Under the pieces are notes generated by a model. The model was not told where the DNA came from. It searched no databases and worked only from the letters and a program-made list of their open reading frames with translations. DNA of 64,000 nucleotides from Bradyrhizobium sp. CCBAU 51765 (lineage in GTDB: Bacteria; Pseudomonadota; Alphaproteobacteria; Rhizobiales; Xanthobacteraceae), in NCBI RefSeq assembly GCF_015291725.1, contig NZ_CP030038.1, positions 6,747,001-6,811,000 on the forward strand, in the 5' to 3' direction. The position numbers and the translations under genes were made by a program. Below, one piece after another: positions 46,126-56,495 of the stretch (within the stretch, counting starts at the first letter, position 1; each line of letters starts with the position of its first letter).

Positions 46126-47063
46126 GATTATCGGCAAGACAAGTCTTCCGTCAACCTCTCAGATTATGTCGCAAGCTGGTGCTGCGACATCCGCTACGCG
46201 AATGACCGCGCATCCTTATCGCTGAGTCGATGTAGATGCGCTCTGCAGTCAGCGATATTGTGATGACCATCGCAGCTGCCCTCTGGCCGCACGCCAGTTC
46301 GGTGGAAGGGATAAAGCGGCTTCCGCGGTCGGGACTGCTGCCTAGAGCAGAACGCATTTGATGCGTGTCCCAGGCTTCCCAGCAGGTTCTTCGAGCGCGT
46401 CCGCCATCCAGCTGCCCTCTCGACCAGCTGGATCCGTGCTGCATAGGCCTAAGACACGTGGCAAAGTCAGCAACATACCTGACCGGCACGTTGATTTGCA
46501 GTGCCAGCCAGACTCCAAATGCTCGGCGCGAGTGCCGGTTGTCGCGAAAGAAGCGTCAAACGCGCTCTGGCCTCTCGGCCGCGAGTACCCAGAGGCATGC
46601 CAGAGGTCGAAAGCTGACACTCCGGTAACGATAGCGAGCCAAACAGTTCTGTGGCGGCAAACGTGCTCCCAATTCTCATCAGGAACTTGGTCGAGGCGTT
46701 CAGCTGCGCCCACCGAACATTCGGCGCGTTGGCATAAGCCGCGCTGAACGGAAACATCGAGACGCCCGCATGTCGGAAAGCCGACAAAGAGGACATAGAA
46801 GCGGTGCGAATTGCCGTCTATTAACCTGGCACGAGGAATGCAAGTCTTCGGCATGCCCAGTCTCCTCCTGCTGGGCATGTCTAGCACAGCAACTTGAGGC
46901 TGTCGCCGGCAACGAAGTTAGCGGCGCGTGATAGAGCGCCTGCTCGCACGGGACACCATCGGTCCCCCGTCGCGTCGCCGCTAACTTCTTGCGCTCGCGC
47001 ATAACAGGCTGAAGTTGCCCGCTCTGCAATGACGTGTGGATGAAACCAGATAGGCCAACAGTC
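46126..47063. other. Stretch without a recognised gene
   Basis: Minus-strand frames at 46342-46887 and 46467-46796 overlap and read as fragments of one or more decayed proteins. I cannot name them. Confidence 0.3.
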
Positions 47064-47846
47064 ATGAGAAAAGTGTCTGGAAGACGCGCGTTATTGTTTT
47101 GTCTCGGTCGATCCCTGATCTGTCTGGCCGGGCTGGCTGCGACTGGCGACCGTGCTCGCGCTATCGAGAGCCCCCATATCGAAAGATTCAAGTCAACGTG
47201 GCGAGCGCAAGACGGTGAGACAATAGAACAAATTATCTCCAACGTCTCGAAAGTTGCACGGTTCGTCCCTCGAATGTGGGGCGTCGCCGAACTTGACGGA
47301 AACGACTATGTTTTCGTTTCGTGGACCAGGCACGCGGATGATGTATTAGACGAACAGTACGTTATCACCTGGAGGATCGCGCTCGACGGCACGTTTCAAC
47401 TTGCGTCGACCTATGCAAAGCCGATCGAATTGGGCTGGCACGCCCTGGCGCTCGGGTTGATCGCCAGTGAAGTCAAGGATGGCGAAAGGGACGCAAATCT
47501 TCGCTTTCTGCATGATCCGAGCAACTTCAACTTCGTGACGACCACGCAGGGCCGGCTCGGCGATCTCCTGCGGCAGGGCCGCTGCACTATCGTTGAGCCT
47601 GTTGGAGTGGACTACTTGCCGAAGCAGAAGGACAAGCCGACCGAAAAAGGTGATCTGTGGCGCGTTTTGCTTTTAGTGAACTGTAATATCCCAGGGCCCC
47701 GTTTTTACACCCATAACGGGGTCATCACTTTCGAGAAGAGCGAAGGGCAAGATTGGGAGCCGCAATCCTCCTTTGCCCAGCGTATCGCGGCCTTTCCTCC
47801 TGGCTCCTGGTTCGCTCGGATGGAGCCCAAGGAACGGGAAGAGTAA
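47064..47846 (+). CDS. Exported hypothetical protein
   Basis: About 260 residues with an N-terminal Sec signal (MRKVSGRRALLFCLGRSLI, cleavage likely after ARA about residue 33). The mature part alternates strands and helices (ESPHIERFKSTWRAQDGET, RMWGVAELDGNDYVFVSW, FVTTTQGRLGDLL) and has one Cys in LVNCNIPG. I do not recognise a family. An in-frame ATG at 47040 and a GTG at 47034 are alternative starts. It stands alone; the protein is probably periplasmic. Confidence 0.65.
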   Translation: MRKVSGRRALLFCLGRSLICLAGLAATGDRARAIESPHIERFKSTWRAQDGETIEQIISNVSKVARFVPRMWGVAELDGNDYVFVSWTRHADDVLDEQYVITWRIALDGTFQLASTYAKPIELGWHALALGLIASEVKDGERDANLRFLHDPSNFNFVTTTQGRLGDLLRQGRCTIVEPVGVDYLPKQKDKPTEKGDLWRVLLLVNCNIPGPRFYTHNGVITFEKSEGQDWEPQSSFAQRIAAFPPGSWFARMEPKEREE

Positions 47847-48395
47847 GAAGGAGCGAAAGCCCTCGGTTTAATGGTCGCGCAGAGCAAGATCGCGCCGCAG
47901 CTCCTGACCGCCTCAGAGTAACTGCAAGACATATTAGCCCTAAAGTGTCGGTGCTTACGCCTTCGCAACAGTCGCGAGCCTTTCCCCGCAGCCTTCAGCC
48001 CGTCAGGCAAAAATCGGGCAGCACGATTACTCGAGCCTCCCCGCGACAGTCGAGCTCAGCGGCGCGTACCAGTTGGCGAGATTTTGCTCCCAGCGCACCT
48101 GACGCCGTGAGAGAACACCGATCTGCGAGGGAACCAGCTCTCCATGCCACTCTTCAAGGGACCGGGCCTGGAGATGCCTCGGGCCCAAGTCTGATCCGGC
48201 GTGCAGGCCGCGCATCGCGCGATTGACTGGTGAGCATGCCGACGCCGAGCCGGCACGATCGAGTGCTGCGACAAACCCATTAAGAGGGTAATGCGGCAGT
48301 GTCGGCATACCCTTGAACATCGGCCGTTTTCCGAGTGGCCCCGGCGACGAGTCCCGGAGCCGTACGCGAGGCATCGAGGAACGACTGATTCGGCG
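47847..48395. other. Stretch without a recognised gene
   Basis: Overlapping frames on both strands, no domain. Confidence 0.35.
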
Positions 48396-48578
48396 CTAAA
48401 TTTCCTCGCGCGCATTCGTCTGCGCGTCATAGATCCGGACTTGCAGCATGGGAAAACGCTTCTTTAGTTCTGCTCCGCCTGCCCTGGCGCCGTCTTTAGT
48501 TGCGAATTCAGCTCTGAGTCGGCCATCCACTTCAAGCGCGTAAGAAGAGACCGGCAATTCCCGTGGAGCTGCAGCCAT
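48396..48578 (-). CDS. Small conserved rhizobial protein
   Basis: A 60-residue protein from the ATG at 48578. The sequence ELPVSSYALEVDGRLRAEF, then TKDGARAGGAELKKRFPMLQ and VRIYDAQTN, is a strand-helix-strand pattern seen in many small Bradyrhizobium proteins. No known function, no visible partner. Confidence 0.65.
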   Translation of the reverse strand: MAAAPRELPVSSYALEVDGRLRAEFATKDGARAGGAELKKRFPMLQVRIYDAQTNAREEI

Positions 48579-48829
48579 TTGATTCCTATTGTGTAGTGAG
48601 GTCGTTGAGAACGATTTGTAGCTTGAGTCGGCTAAACCGCGCCAGAGCAGCCTGCCCGAGCGCCGCGATGAGGCAACCATGATGCGGATTGACGCCTCCT
48701 ACCGAATGGCATCAGGATGGTGCTCGCGATCGTCCGAACACGCGGGCGGCATACCCCTCGTGCGGTGCGTGTCAAACGCCATCCGGAACTGCCCCCTTTG
48801 CGTCATGAAGAACTGCCCCACCCTCGGGT

Positions 48830-49687
48830 TCATGATGTCAGTTGAAGGTTGGCTCCGCCGCTGACGGGACGGAGGAAGGCGGAGCCGACCGGAGGGCCGT
48901 CAGCGGCGGGCGCCTTGATGAGGCCGCTCTTTCGCTTGGCGCGGAGCCGATAGCTGTCGCCGCGGATGGTCAGCACGTGGCTGTGGTGCAAGAGCCGGTC
49001 GAGGATCGCAGTGGCGACGACCGGATCGGCGAACACGGTGCCCCATTCGGCAACGCTGCGGTTCGACGTGATCAGCATGGCGCCGGTTTCGTAGCGGCGG
49101 CTGACCAGCTGGAAGAACAGATGCGCCGCGTCGGGCTCCAGCGGCAGGTAGCCGAGTTCGTCGACGATCAGCAGCTTTGGCTTCGCCAGCGCGAGCAGTT
49201 TCTCGTCCAGGCGCCGCTCGCCGTGCGCCTTGGCCATGCCAGCGACCAGGGTCGTCGCCGTGGTGAACTGCACCGTGTAACCGGCCAGGATCGCCTCTCG
49301 CCCGAGCGCGATCGACAAGTGCGTCTTACCGACGCCCGGCGGGCCGAGCAGCAGCACGTTCTCGCCGTTGGCGATCCAACGTGACGCGGCCAGGTCGCGG
49401 ATCTGCTTCGGATCGATCGACGGCTGTGCCTCGAAGTCGAAGCCCGCAAGCTCCTTCACGGCCGGGAAGTGTGCGAGTTTGAGCGCCATCTCGATGCGGC
49501 GATGATCCTTGCGCGCGATCTCGCGCTCGCACAGCAGGATCAGCGTCTCACGCGCCGATAGGTTGGCGCGCGCCGCCTCGTCGAGCAGGTTGTCGAGCTG
49601 GTCGCGGATGCCGGAGAGCTGCAATCGCGCCAGCATGGCGTCGAGCCGATCGGTTGGTGCTTCGGTAGCCTTCCTTGTGCGCGCCAT
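48830..49687 (-). CDS. istB: IS21 helper ATPase IstB
   Basis: A 285-residue AAA+ ATPase required for IS21 target selection and transposition. The Walker A motif is LLLGPPGVGKTH (about residues 112-123), the Walker B motif is LLIVDELGYL, and the sensor segment is LITSNRSVAEWG. It starts at the istA stop (TGATG), so it is translationally coupled. The C-terminal 35 residues run into the IS end region. Near-universal family conservation makes the assignment secure. Confidence 0.95.
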   Translation of the reverse strand: MARTRKATEAPTDRLDAMLARLQLSGIRDQLDNLLDEAARANLSARETLILLCEREIARKDHRRIEMALKLAHFPAVKELAGFDFEAQPSIDPKQIRDLAASRWIANGENVLLLGPPGVGKTHLSIALGREAILAGYTVQFTTATTLVAGMAKAHGERRLDEKLLALAKPKLLIVDELGYLPLEPDAAHLFFQLVSRRYETGAMLITSNRSVAEWGTVFADPVVATAILDRLLHHSHVLTIRGDSYRLRAKRKSGLIKAPAADGPPVGSAFLRPVSGGANLQLTS

Positions 49688-50997
49688 CAGAAGCTCCCTC
49701 CGATCACTGCTTCGTATTCGGCAAGAGGACGCAACAACGAGGGCAGTGGAGAAGGCGCCGGCACTGTCGATGCCGCGATTGCCGGTCGGCAGACCGCGCC
49801 GTTGCGACCGGCAACCCCGTCGAGGTGGGCGGAATCGACGATCCGCAGCCGGCGCCCCTCCGATTGCTTGTGGACCGCAACCTCGCGCATGCCGTGGCGG
49901 ATGCGCACCTCGCCGGCCGCAACCGTCACCGCCACGCGCTCACCGATCAGCCGCCACGGCACCGAGTAGCTGTTCGTGTCGACCTCGACGGCACAATCGT
50001 TGCCGACGACGCGGGCCAGTTCACGCAACGATCCAAACGACGGCTGCCCGCTGAGCGGCTTCAACCGGTGCGCCTCGTCACGCGCAAAGCGAGCGATCGG
50101 CGCCTCGCCGGTCGTGCCGTGGATGCGCACGTTCGCCACCTCACGCTCCCACTCGGCGAGATGCGCCTCGAATGCCTCCCAGCTCGCGAAGGAATGCCCC
50201 GCGATCGCGTTCTTCTTGACGTAGCCGACGCCACTCTCCGTCTTGCCCTTCGTGCGCGCCCGATACGGCGCGCAGGCGCGAGGACGGAAGCCCCAATGCT
50301 TCGCGAACGCGATGAGCTTGTCGTTAAACTGAACCGACCGGCTCACCGCGTCGTGGCGCGCCACGAGCGCGCGTGGATTGTCCATCAGCACTTCCTCCGG
50401 CACGCCGCCGAATGTCGTAAATGCACTCTCAAGCCCGGCGAACCAGTGCTCTTGCTTCTCGGCCCGGAACGCACGGACATGCAGCCGCCGCGAATGCCCG
50501 AGCGTCGCCACGAACACGAATGCTTTGATCTTCACCCCGCCGATCTCGACCAGACGCTCGCCAAAGTCGATCTGCAGCTGCCGCCCCGGGGGCGTCTCAA
50601 ACCGCGTCGTCGCCAGCGCTTCGGCCTTCAGCGCCTGGCGATAGGGCTGCACGGCGCGTTGCAACGTTCGCCGGCTGACTGCCACGCCTTGCTCGGCCAA
50701 CAGGTCCTGGCGCACCACATCCGCATTGCCGCGATGCCGAATGAACCTCTCGCGCAGCCAACCCTCGAGGCCAGGGAGTCGTTTTGCCCGCTCAGGCGAC
50801 TTGAACGGCTTCACCCCGCCCGCCGTCACGTAGTCCTTCACCGTGTGATGGCTGCAGCCCAGCTGCCGCGCAATCCGCTTCAGACCCCACCCGCACGCCC
50901 TCAGGCGCAACATCTCCGCCACGTCATCCGGCGTCTTCATCACCTGCCCCCGTGGATCAATCCACGACGAGCCTTCCGTGATTCGTTCCTCGTTCAT
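49687..50997 (-). CDS. istA: IS21 transposase IstA
   Basis: A 436-residue DDE transposase. The N-terminal HTH includes LRLRACGWGLKRIARQLGCS and HHTVKDYV. The catalytic core begins with QLQIDFGERL (first Asp) and continues with VLMDNPRALV (second Asp) and TKGKTESGVGYVKKN (Glu). It recognises the ACTGCCCC-type terminal repeats and cuts and pastes with IstB. No frameshift or stop interrupts it. Confidence 0.95.
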   Translation of the reverse strand: MNEERITEGSSWIDPRGQVMKTPDDVAEMLRLRACGWGLKRIARQLGCSHHTVKDYVTAGGVKPFKSPERAKRLPGLEGWLRERFIRHRGNADVVRQDLLAEQGVAVSRRTLQRAVQPYRQALKAEALATTRFETPPGRQLQIDFGERLVEIGGVKIKAFVFVATLGHSRRLHVRAFRAEKQEHWFAGLESAFTTFGGVPEEVLMDNPRALVARHDAVSRSVQFNDKLIAFAKHWGFRPRACAPYRARTKGKTESGVGYVKKNAIAGHSFASWEAFEAHLAEWEREVANVRIHGTTGEAPIARFARDEAHRLKPLSGQPSFGSLRELARVVGNDCAVEVDTNSYSVPWRLIGERVAVTVAAGEVRIRHGMREVAVHKQSEGRRLRIVDSAHLDGVAGRNGAVCRPAIAASTVPAPSPLPSLLRPLAEYEAVIGGSF

Positions 50998-51060
50998 TCG
51001 CTCTCTCCTCGGCTATCCAAGGAGGGGCAATTCCTCGTGACGCCGAGGGGGCAGTTTTCC

Positions 51061-51930
51061 ATGGCGCGCGACAGTGCGTATACGACGAAGCCACGCAGGT
51101 TGCCGTTCCACATCTTCTGGCGCAAACGCACGCCCTCGTGCCGGGCTTGCTGGGTCAATCTTCACCTGTGATCGGGGTGAAGCGCACTACGACAGAGCGG
51201 CCGCCAGTCGCGCCGCCCATGACATCGGGTTCTTCTATGAACGGGGCGGCGGCACCACGAAGATTGTGGCGCACAGCAGAGGTGCGAAAGGCCACAATGC
51301 GATTGGCATCCACGCGTGGCTCTCCAAAAGATGGCTTGGGGATTGGCGGTTTGAGCAAACGATACCGATTCATTTACGCAGCGAGCCTCGAGCTGAACTC
51401 CGCGGCGCCTTTGTCCAGATCTCAAGGGAAGCGAGATCAGATTTCTTTCGAACATCAATCTTGTCCTGACAAGAACTTACAGCGAAATGTCATCCCCCTC
51501 CCTGAAACCGTCGGCAGCCCTTGCCACAAAGCATAGCCAGGTTGCTCCTCCCCGCCTGACTTCCACTCGACGTCAAGATTCACACGCGACTTCATCTTCA
51601 AGTGCGTGAGAAAACAGCGTTCGAAGCTTGGCTTTCTCCCGCATACCAAGTTTGCCGCCGAGCGATGGAGATCTCCTCCTCAGGTCGAGAGGGTGCAGTA
51701 CCCGCCCCGTGAGAGAGACCGACGAGGCTAAGGATACCGCGACACGCACACCGGAAGAAATCGCTTGAACCTCACGCAGCGTCAGGTCGTAGCTTCGAAA
51801 TGAAGGCCACGCTTTCATAGATCAAGCGTCGAAAGATGCGGCCGAATAATGGACAAGCATTTAAGCAGCCGAATGCGGCGGCGCCGGATCGTGCGTGAAC
51901 ATGAATCAAGAGCGAGAGGTTTTTGTCGGG
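51061..51930. other. Stretch without a recognised gene
   Basis: Minus-strand frames near 51455-51820 (including KMKSRVNLDVEWKSGGEEQ) look like relics of one small protein split by a frameshift, but I cannot name it. The proximal part should hold the promoter of the thermonuclease gene. Confidence 0.3.
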
Positions 51931-52641
51931 ATGAAACACCGCGTAATGATGGTCGCATTGTTCGCTATCATCACATCTCCGGTCTGCGCGGCGAAGCTCC
52001 GTGGTCCTCCGCGCATCCTCGACGGCAATACGATCGAGATCGAGCGATTCAAGCTTCGGCTCTCAGGCATCGAAGCTCCCGAAACTGACCAGATTTGCCT
52101 CGACGCCCACGGTCGGAAATGGGCTTGCGGCCTAGCTGCTCGCGACGAGCTGATCAAGCATTCGAACGGACGAACGTGGGATTGTCATACCACAGGAGGT
52201 GATGAATACGGCAGGTCACGCGGCAGTTGCTTCATAGAAGGCGAGGACGTGAACGCCTGGATGGTACGCTCCGGTTGGGCACTCTCGTCGGGGCCGTACG
52301 TCATCTATGAAGTTGTGGCGAGCAAAACCTGCGCGGGGCTGTGGTCGGGGGCGTTCATCGCCCCCTGGGACTGGCGTCGCCGCAATAAGGGGACGATCAT
52401 CATCGGCGCGAGCTCGGTTCCCGCCGACGCTCAGGCGCTCCTGCTCGGATCCGCGCTGCTATCGGACCCGCCCTCCTCCGAGTGTGTGATAAAAGGCACT
52501 GTGGGCCGCAATGGCGAGCGCATTTATCACCTGCCCGGGCAACTCAGTTACGAACAAATCGACATGACGAAGCCCGGTGAACGCTGGCTCTGCAGCGAAG
52601 CGGAAGCCGAAGCCACCGGGTGGCGTAAAGCCGCGCGATGA
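51931..52641 (+). CDS. Secreted thermonuclease (SNase)-like protein
   Basis: About 236 residues with a signal peptide (MKHRVMMVALFAIITSPVCA) and a staphylococcal-nuclease-like OB-fold domain: ILDGNTIEIERFKLRLSGIEAPE, then ACGLAARDELIKH, GDEYGRSRGSCF and NAWMVRSGWAL. The usual catalytic Arg-Asp-Glu set is partly present (RLSGIEAPE; YGRSRG). The C-terminal 90 residues (ECVIKGTVGRNGERIYHLPG, PGERWLCSEAEAEATGWRKA) form a common extra domain of rhizobial members. An alternative start is 51895. It lies 10 bp before a beta-carbonic anhydrase gene on the same strand and likely shares its transcript. It is probably periplasmic or secreted. Confidence 0.85.
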   Translation: MKHRVMMVALFAIITSPVCAAKLRGPPRILDGNTIEIERFKLRLSGIEAPETDQICLDAHGRKWACGLAARDELIKHSNGRTWDCHTTGGDEYGRSRGSCFIEGEDVNAWMVRSGWALSSGPYVIYEVVASKTCAGLWSGAFIAPWDWRRRNKGTIIIGASSVPADAQALLLGSALLSDPPSSECVIKGTVGRNGERIYHLPGQLSYEQIDMTKPGERWLCSEAEAEATGWRKAAR

Positions 52642-52651
52642 GGTGAGATGC

Positions 52652-53389
52652 ATGAAAGCAGGCTGTTCTCTGACCTATCTGACCAAGATCGCGCCGTCGC
52701 GCCGCTCGCTGTTGCTGTTCGCTTTTTCGGCGGTTTGCCTACGGGTTGGCAACAACATTGTCGATGCAAAGGAAGCAAAAGCGCCGCCCAAGCCGAATAA
52801 CCTGATCTCGCCGGAGGCTGCCCTGAAGCGGCTAATGGAAGGGAACGATCGCTATGTCCAGGGCGTATCACGACGCGACGATTTCAAGCGCGAGCGTGAG
52901 GTTTTAGTGGATGGGCAAAATCCATATGCCGCGGTTCTGAGCTGCGCCGATTCTCGCGTGGCGCCTGAACTTGTCTTCGGCAGCGGACTTGGTGATCTGT
53001 TTGTCTGCCGCCTAGCCGGTAACTTCGTCAACGATGACACGCTCGCCAGTATGGAATATGCGGTGGCCGTGCTGAACACGCCGCTGATCCTGGTACTTGG
53101 CCACGATCATTGCGGTGCGATAGACGCCACGATCAAGTCGCTCCACGACGATAAGCCGCCGCCGGGGCACATTTCATCCCTCGTTGCTGCGCTTGCGCCT
53201 GCGGTAAAAGGATCTCGCCAGCAAACCCGTGACACGTTCGCCGAAGTAACCCGACAAAATGTAATCGATAACGTCAACAAACTAAAATCGACGGAGCCGA
53301 TTCTGAACGCGGCAGTTGAGCAGAACAGACTAAAGGTCGTCGGGGGCCTGTATCGGCTCGACACCGGCAGGGTCGAGTTGCTGAACTGA
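52652..53389 (+). CDS. Beta-class carbonic anhydrase, exported
   Basis: A 245-residue beta-carbonic anhydrase that interconverts CO2 and bicarbonate. Zinc ligands Cys98, His151 and Cys154 lie in VLSCADSRVAPE and VLGHDHCGA, and the catalytic Asp100-Arg102 dyad is in CADSR. The N-terminal 40 residues look like an export signal of the twin-arginine type (SRRSLLLFAFSAVCL). The start at 52652 is chosen because it gives this signal and follows the upstream gene by 10 bp. Periplasmic beta-carbonic anhydrases help supply bicarbonate or buffer pH. The pairing with a thermonuclease-like gene is unexplained. Confidence 0.9.
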   Translation: MKAGCSLTYLTKIAPSRRSLLLFAFSAVCLRVGNNIVDAKEAKAPPKPNNLISPEAALKRLMEGNDRYVQGVSRRDDFKREREVLVDGQNPYAAVLSCADSRVAPELVFGSGLGDLFVCRLAGNFVNDDTLASMEYAVAVLNTPLILVLGHDHCGAIDATIKSLHDDKPPPGHISSLVAALAPAVKGSRQQTRDTFAEVTRQNVIDNVNKLKSTEPILNAAVEQNRLKVVGGLYRLDTGRVELLN

Positions 53390-54376
53390 CGCTGGCACCC
53401 TCGGCGGCCCGCTATCGTTTGCCGCCTGTTGCAGAGCTTCGGTCGAATTCCGGTAATTCACTCGTGCATCAGCTTCCTCAAATGCACCGAATACAACCGC
53501 TCCACAATTGTCACAGCTTCGGGAAGATCCTTGGTATGCGCGGCCTCGTAATTCTCCTTGCATTCTACGTGCTCATATTGGCAACGCGAGGCCAGCACCA
53601 GGAATCACTCATACCGCGGGCGACAGTATTCATGCCTGCACGTTAATGCGCTAGACCCACAGAGGCGGTGCAAGCGGCAGATCGCGGTGCGAGGCATGCG
53701 GGTCCGGGCTCTCGGCCTAACGGAACACGTGACGATTCCGGCAGGCTCTCACCCGCGACCCGGCAAGCCACTTATGGTCCTGCTATGATCACCAGGCTCA
53801 GCCAGGTCGGAAGATCAAAAAGAGCGGAATTGCGACCACGACGACTGCCCAGCCGACCGATGTAAAGAAAACTGCTATTCGCGTCGGCATCGGACAGTCT
53901 CTCCTGCAGGCGCTCATCCGAAACTCCCGAACGCTGCCGCCACGTTTGTTGAATACTGCCGTGTGATGTTCACATCCAACCAAAAGCTTACCCACAGTCG
54001 CGCGCACGGTAAATTGCGCTGTTGGTAATGTCTGGAAATCAGAGCGGGCCTGAAACTCCAGCAGGCAAGCCGAGCCCGACTGGTTCGCGCTCGAGGTCCA
54101 CTTCAGTCGCTCTCCTTCCGCCGTGTCCGGTTGATGACGCGTTGTGCCTGGAATCAGACACGGAGGCGCGAACATTCTCCCGGCGCGGCTGCACGAGCCA
54201 AGTGATCTCGCTCGATTCAGACACGGCCGGCAGACCATGATTGATGGTACGTCGATTGCTGGGGACATGCAAAAGAGCCGCAGGGCCTCGCCGACCTCGC
54301 GGTTGCCAAGTCAGGAATTCACAACGTGGTTCGACCCGGCCGGGCGCGAGTGTGACAAATCTCCGTTGGAGGACAC
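53390..54376. other. Stretch with at most a tiny membrane peptide
   Basis: A 30-codon minus-strand frame at 53798-53890 (MPTRIAVFFTSVGWAVVVV...) would be a single membrane helix. No other support. A plus-strand frame near 53536 also begins with a hydrophobic stretch. No other gene found. Confidence 0.3.
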
Positions 54377-55546
54377 ATGGCAAAACCAGCACCAGAGACG
54401 ATCACTCCAGTAACCGACGCTACGGCCGCGACCTGGGATACTCTGTCGCCGCTACTGGCTGATATCCGCGCGCGTCGAAACGAATTCGCCCGAACGCAGA
54501 AGATTCCAGACGAGATCATCGACGGCTTCAAGCGCGTTGGCGTCTATCGAGCTTTGGTCGCCAAGCGATTCGGCGGCGAGGAGCGAACGCCGGCCGATTT
54601 TTGTCACCTGATCGAGCGCATTTCCGAAGCCGACGGCTCCGCCGGTTGGGTCGCCAGCTTCGGCGATGGGGCTCGCTACCTCGCTGCTCTTCCGGAGGAC
54701 ACGCTTCAAAAGGTATACGCGAATGGGCCTGACGTGGTGTTGGCAGGCGCGCTTTTCCCGCTCCAGCCCGCCAGGCGAAGCACCGACGGGTTTGTCGTGA
54801 ACGGCGTGTGGCCATTCGCCAGCGGCTCACCGGGCGCGGATCTGATAGGGGTCGGCATCACTCTGGAAGACGATCCGACCGGTGGCCTTGCGCGTGTAGC
54901 CGTGATGCCGGCCGAGAAGGTGACAATCCGGCCCAATTGGGACGTCATCGGTCTGCAAGGTACCGGCAGCCACGACGTCGTTGTCAACGATGTCATTGTG
55001 CCGGAGGAATGGACCTTGATCCGCGGCGGTCCGCCGACACTCGACGCGCCGATCTATCGTTATCCGTCCGTGACTTTTGCTGCCCAGGCGCATGCGATCG
55101 TCGGCATCGGTATTGCGCGCTCCGCGCTAGACGAGGTGGTCGCGATGGCCGGAAGCCGCGCCTCAATCACAGGAGCGCCCGTGATGGCAGAGCGCGGCTA
55201 TGTCCAACTGGAGATGGCCAGAGCCGAATCCATGCTGCGTTCCGCCCGTGCCTTCTTCTATGAGGCCACCGAGGAGCTGTGGAAGGAAGCGCTAGAGGAT
55301 GAGGTAAACCAGAGCACCGCGACCCTGATGCGACTCGCCGCCACAAATGCCGCGCGGCAAAGCGCTGAGGTCTGCAACATTGCGAGCGTTCTCGCTGGAA
55401 GCGCGTCGCTCTACACAACCAGCAATCTGGCGCGAGCGATGTGCGACAGCTTCGTGGTTGCCCAGCACGCAGCTTTAAACGAGGGAACCCTCCAGAGCGC
55501 CGGCCGACTCCTGCTCGGAAGTGCAGCACAGCCGGGATTTCCATGA
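54377..55546 (+). CDS. Acyl-CoA-dehydrogenase-fold flavin-dependent monooxygenase
   Basis: A 389-residue protein of the acyl-CoA dehydrogenase superfamily, in the group of two-component FMN/FAD monooxygenases (HpaB/HsaA/DszC-like). The N-terminal helices include PDEIIDGFKRVGVYRALV and RISEADGSAGWVASFGDG. The middle beta-domain has GVWPFASGSPGADLIG and WDVIGLQGTGSHDVVVNDV (the classical GTGS motif). The C-terminal helices resemble an Acyl-CoA_dh_2 domain. A GGAGG precedes the ATG. Such enzymes oxygenate aromatic or amine substrates with flavin from a separate reductase, but no reductase gene is nearby. The substrate is unknown. Confidence 0.82.
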   Translation: MAKPAPETITPVTDATAATWDTLSPLLADIRARRNEFARTQKIPDEIIDGFKRVGVYRALVAKRFGGEERTPADFCHLIERISEADGSAGWVASFGDGARYLAALPEDTLQKVYANGPDVVLAGALFPLQPARRSTDGFVVNGVWPFASGSPGADLIGVGITLEDDPTGGLARVAVMPAEKVTIRPNWDVIGLQGTGSHDVVVNDVIVPEEWTLIRGGPPTLDAPIYRYPSVTFAAQAHAIVGIGIARSALDEVVAMAGSRASITGAPVMAERGYVQLEMARAESMLRSARAFFYEATEELWKEALEDEVNQSTATLMRLAATNAARQSAEVCNIASVLAGSASLYTTSNLARAMCDSFVVAQHAALNEGTLQSAGRLLLGSAAQPGFP

Positions 55547-55657
55547 AGTGGTTCATCCACGTTCCGCACCCCTCCCACCAACTGATTGCCGCATCTGCGA
55601 TATCATGCTGTCTGCAACTACAGAACCTAGCGGCCTGGCGGCCTTCTTCAAAGGAAG

Positions 55658-55718
<61 letters not shown>

Positions 55719-56189
55719 CCTTGCAGTCAGGCTCTTCTCAAAAACACCACTTCATATCCGTGGAGCAAGCCTCCCCTCGCAGTCGCAAACATAACGAGCG
55801 CCTCTTCATAGGTCTCTACACACCCGCCTCTATCACTGGCGTGTCGAGCACGATCCACATGCAACAGCGCAACGGCTCGCGGTTCAACTCACAAAGCTTC
55901 CGAGTCCGACTTTTTTTGATGTCGCACTCCATGCGCAGCCGTTCGCTCTCCTCGCGTAAGAGGCCGATGCCCGAATCCTGGTCCGCCGACATTGGCCTCG
56001 CCTACGTGGTGGAGCGCCACCACGCCCCCGGACACGACTCCTGGAGCTTATCCAGCGTCGCAGCACCTAGTCGCGCAGACCGAGTTCGTTGACGAGGTTC
56101 CGATCGGTCGATCGCTAGATATTTGCTGGCGTCTCCTTTGTGCGCATTGGCGGTATCGAATACTCCATCTGGGTAGGCACCCGCTGAGC
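55719..56189. other. Stretch without a recognised gene
   Basis: Short frames only. The distal part may continue the outer-membrane-protein relic that follows. Confidence 0.35.
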
Positions 56190-56495
56190 TAATTAAGAAA
56201 CGCACTGTTCTTCTTCTCGGTGAGTTGTGCGCCGAGTTGAACTTCGCGCTTAATTCCTTGGGCTTCCTTGAGACTCCAAACCTGAGCCGAATGGAATGAC
56301 GTAGCGCAACGGCAACGTTCGATCTGACCTCCGACCACGAACAACGGGGTGTCGACGTCACCATAGATTGAAGGACTATAGGGGTCAGTGAACGATGTCC
56401 GGCCGTAAACCCCGCCAAAGTAGCCCCCAACGTATCCGCCGGTCCAGCTCTATATTGCTGCGGGCGCCTTTACTGTGGCTCCACAATCGGCCGAA
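56190..56495 (-). pseudogene. Outer-membrane beta-barrel protein, N-terminal relic
   Basis: The minus strand reads ADCGATVKAPAAI, a stop where Tyr is expected, then SWTGGYVGGYFGGVYG and SIYGDVDTPLFVVGGQI. This is the start of the rhizobial Omp25/Omp31-type barrel proteins (AYSWTGFYxGGxxGG ... GGQIGYNWQ). After GGQI the similarity fades and the frame stops. The internal stop and loss of most of the barrel show that it is dead. Confidence 0.55.

Larger units (their letters stand above)
48783..51060 (-). mobile_element. IS21-family insertion sequence, apparently intact
   Basis: An istA-istB pair bounded by inverted ends. The left end reads GGAACTGCCCCCTTTGCGTC at about 48785, followed by GAAGAACTGCCCCACCC. 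The right end, read in reverse, is GGAAAACTGCCCCCTCGGCGT followed by GAGGAATTGCCCCTCC. The repeated ACTGCCCC motifs are the multiple transposase sites typical of IS21. Both genes are uninterrupted. The exact outer ends and any target duplication cannot be fixed by eye. Confidence 0.88.

Noticed and set aside
49675..51171. A 498-codon plus-strand frame
   Set aside because: It is antisense to istA and continues into its upstream region. The GC-rich codons of the transposase keep the opposite frame open, and no domain is present.
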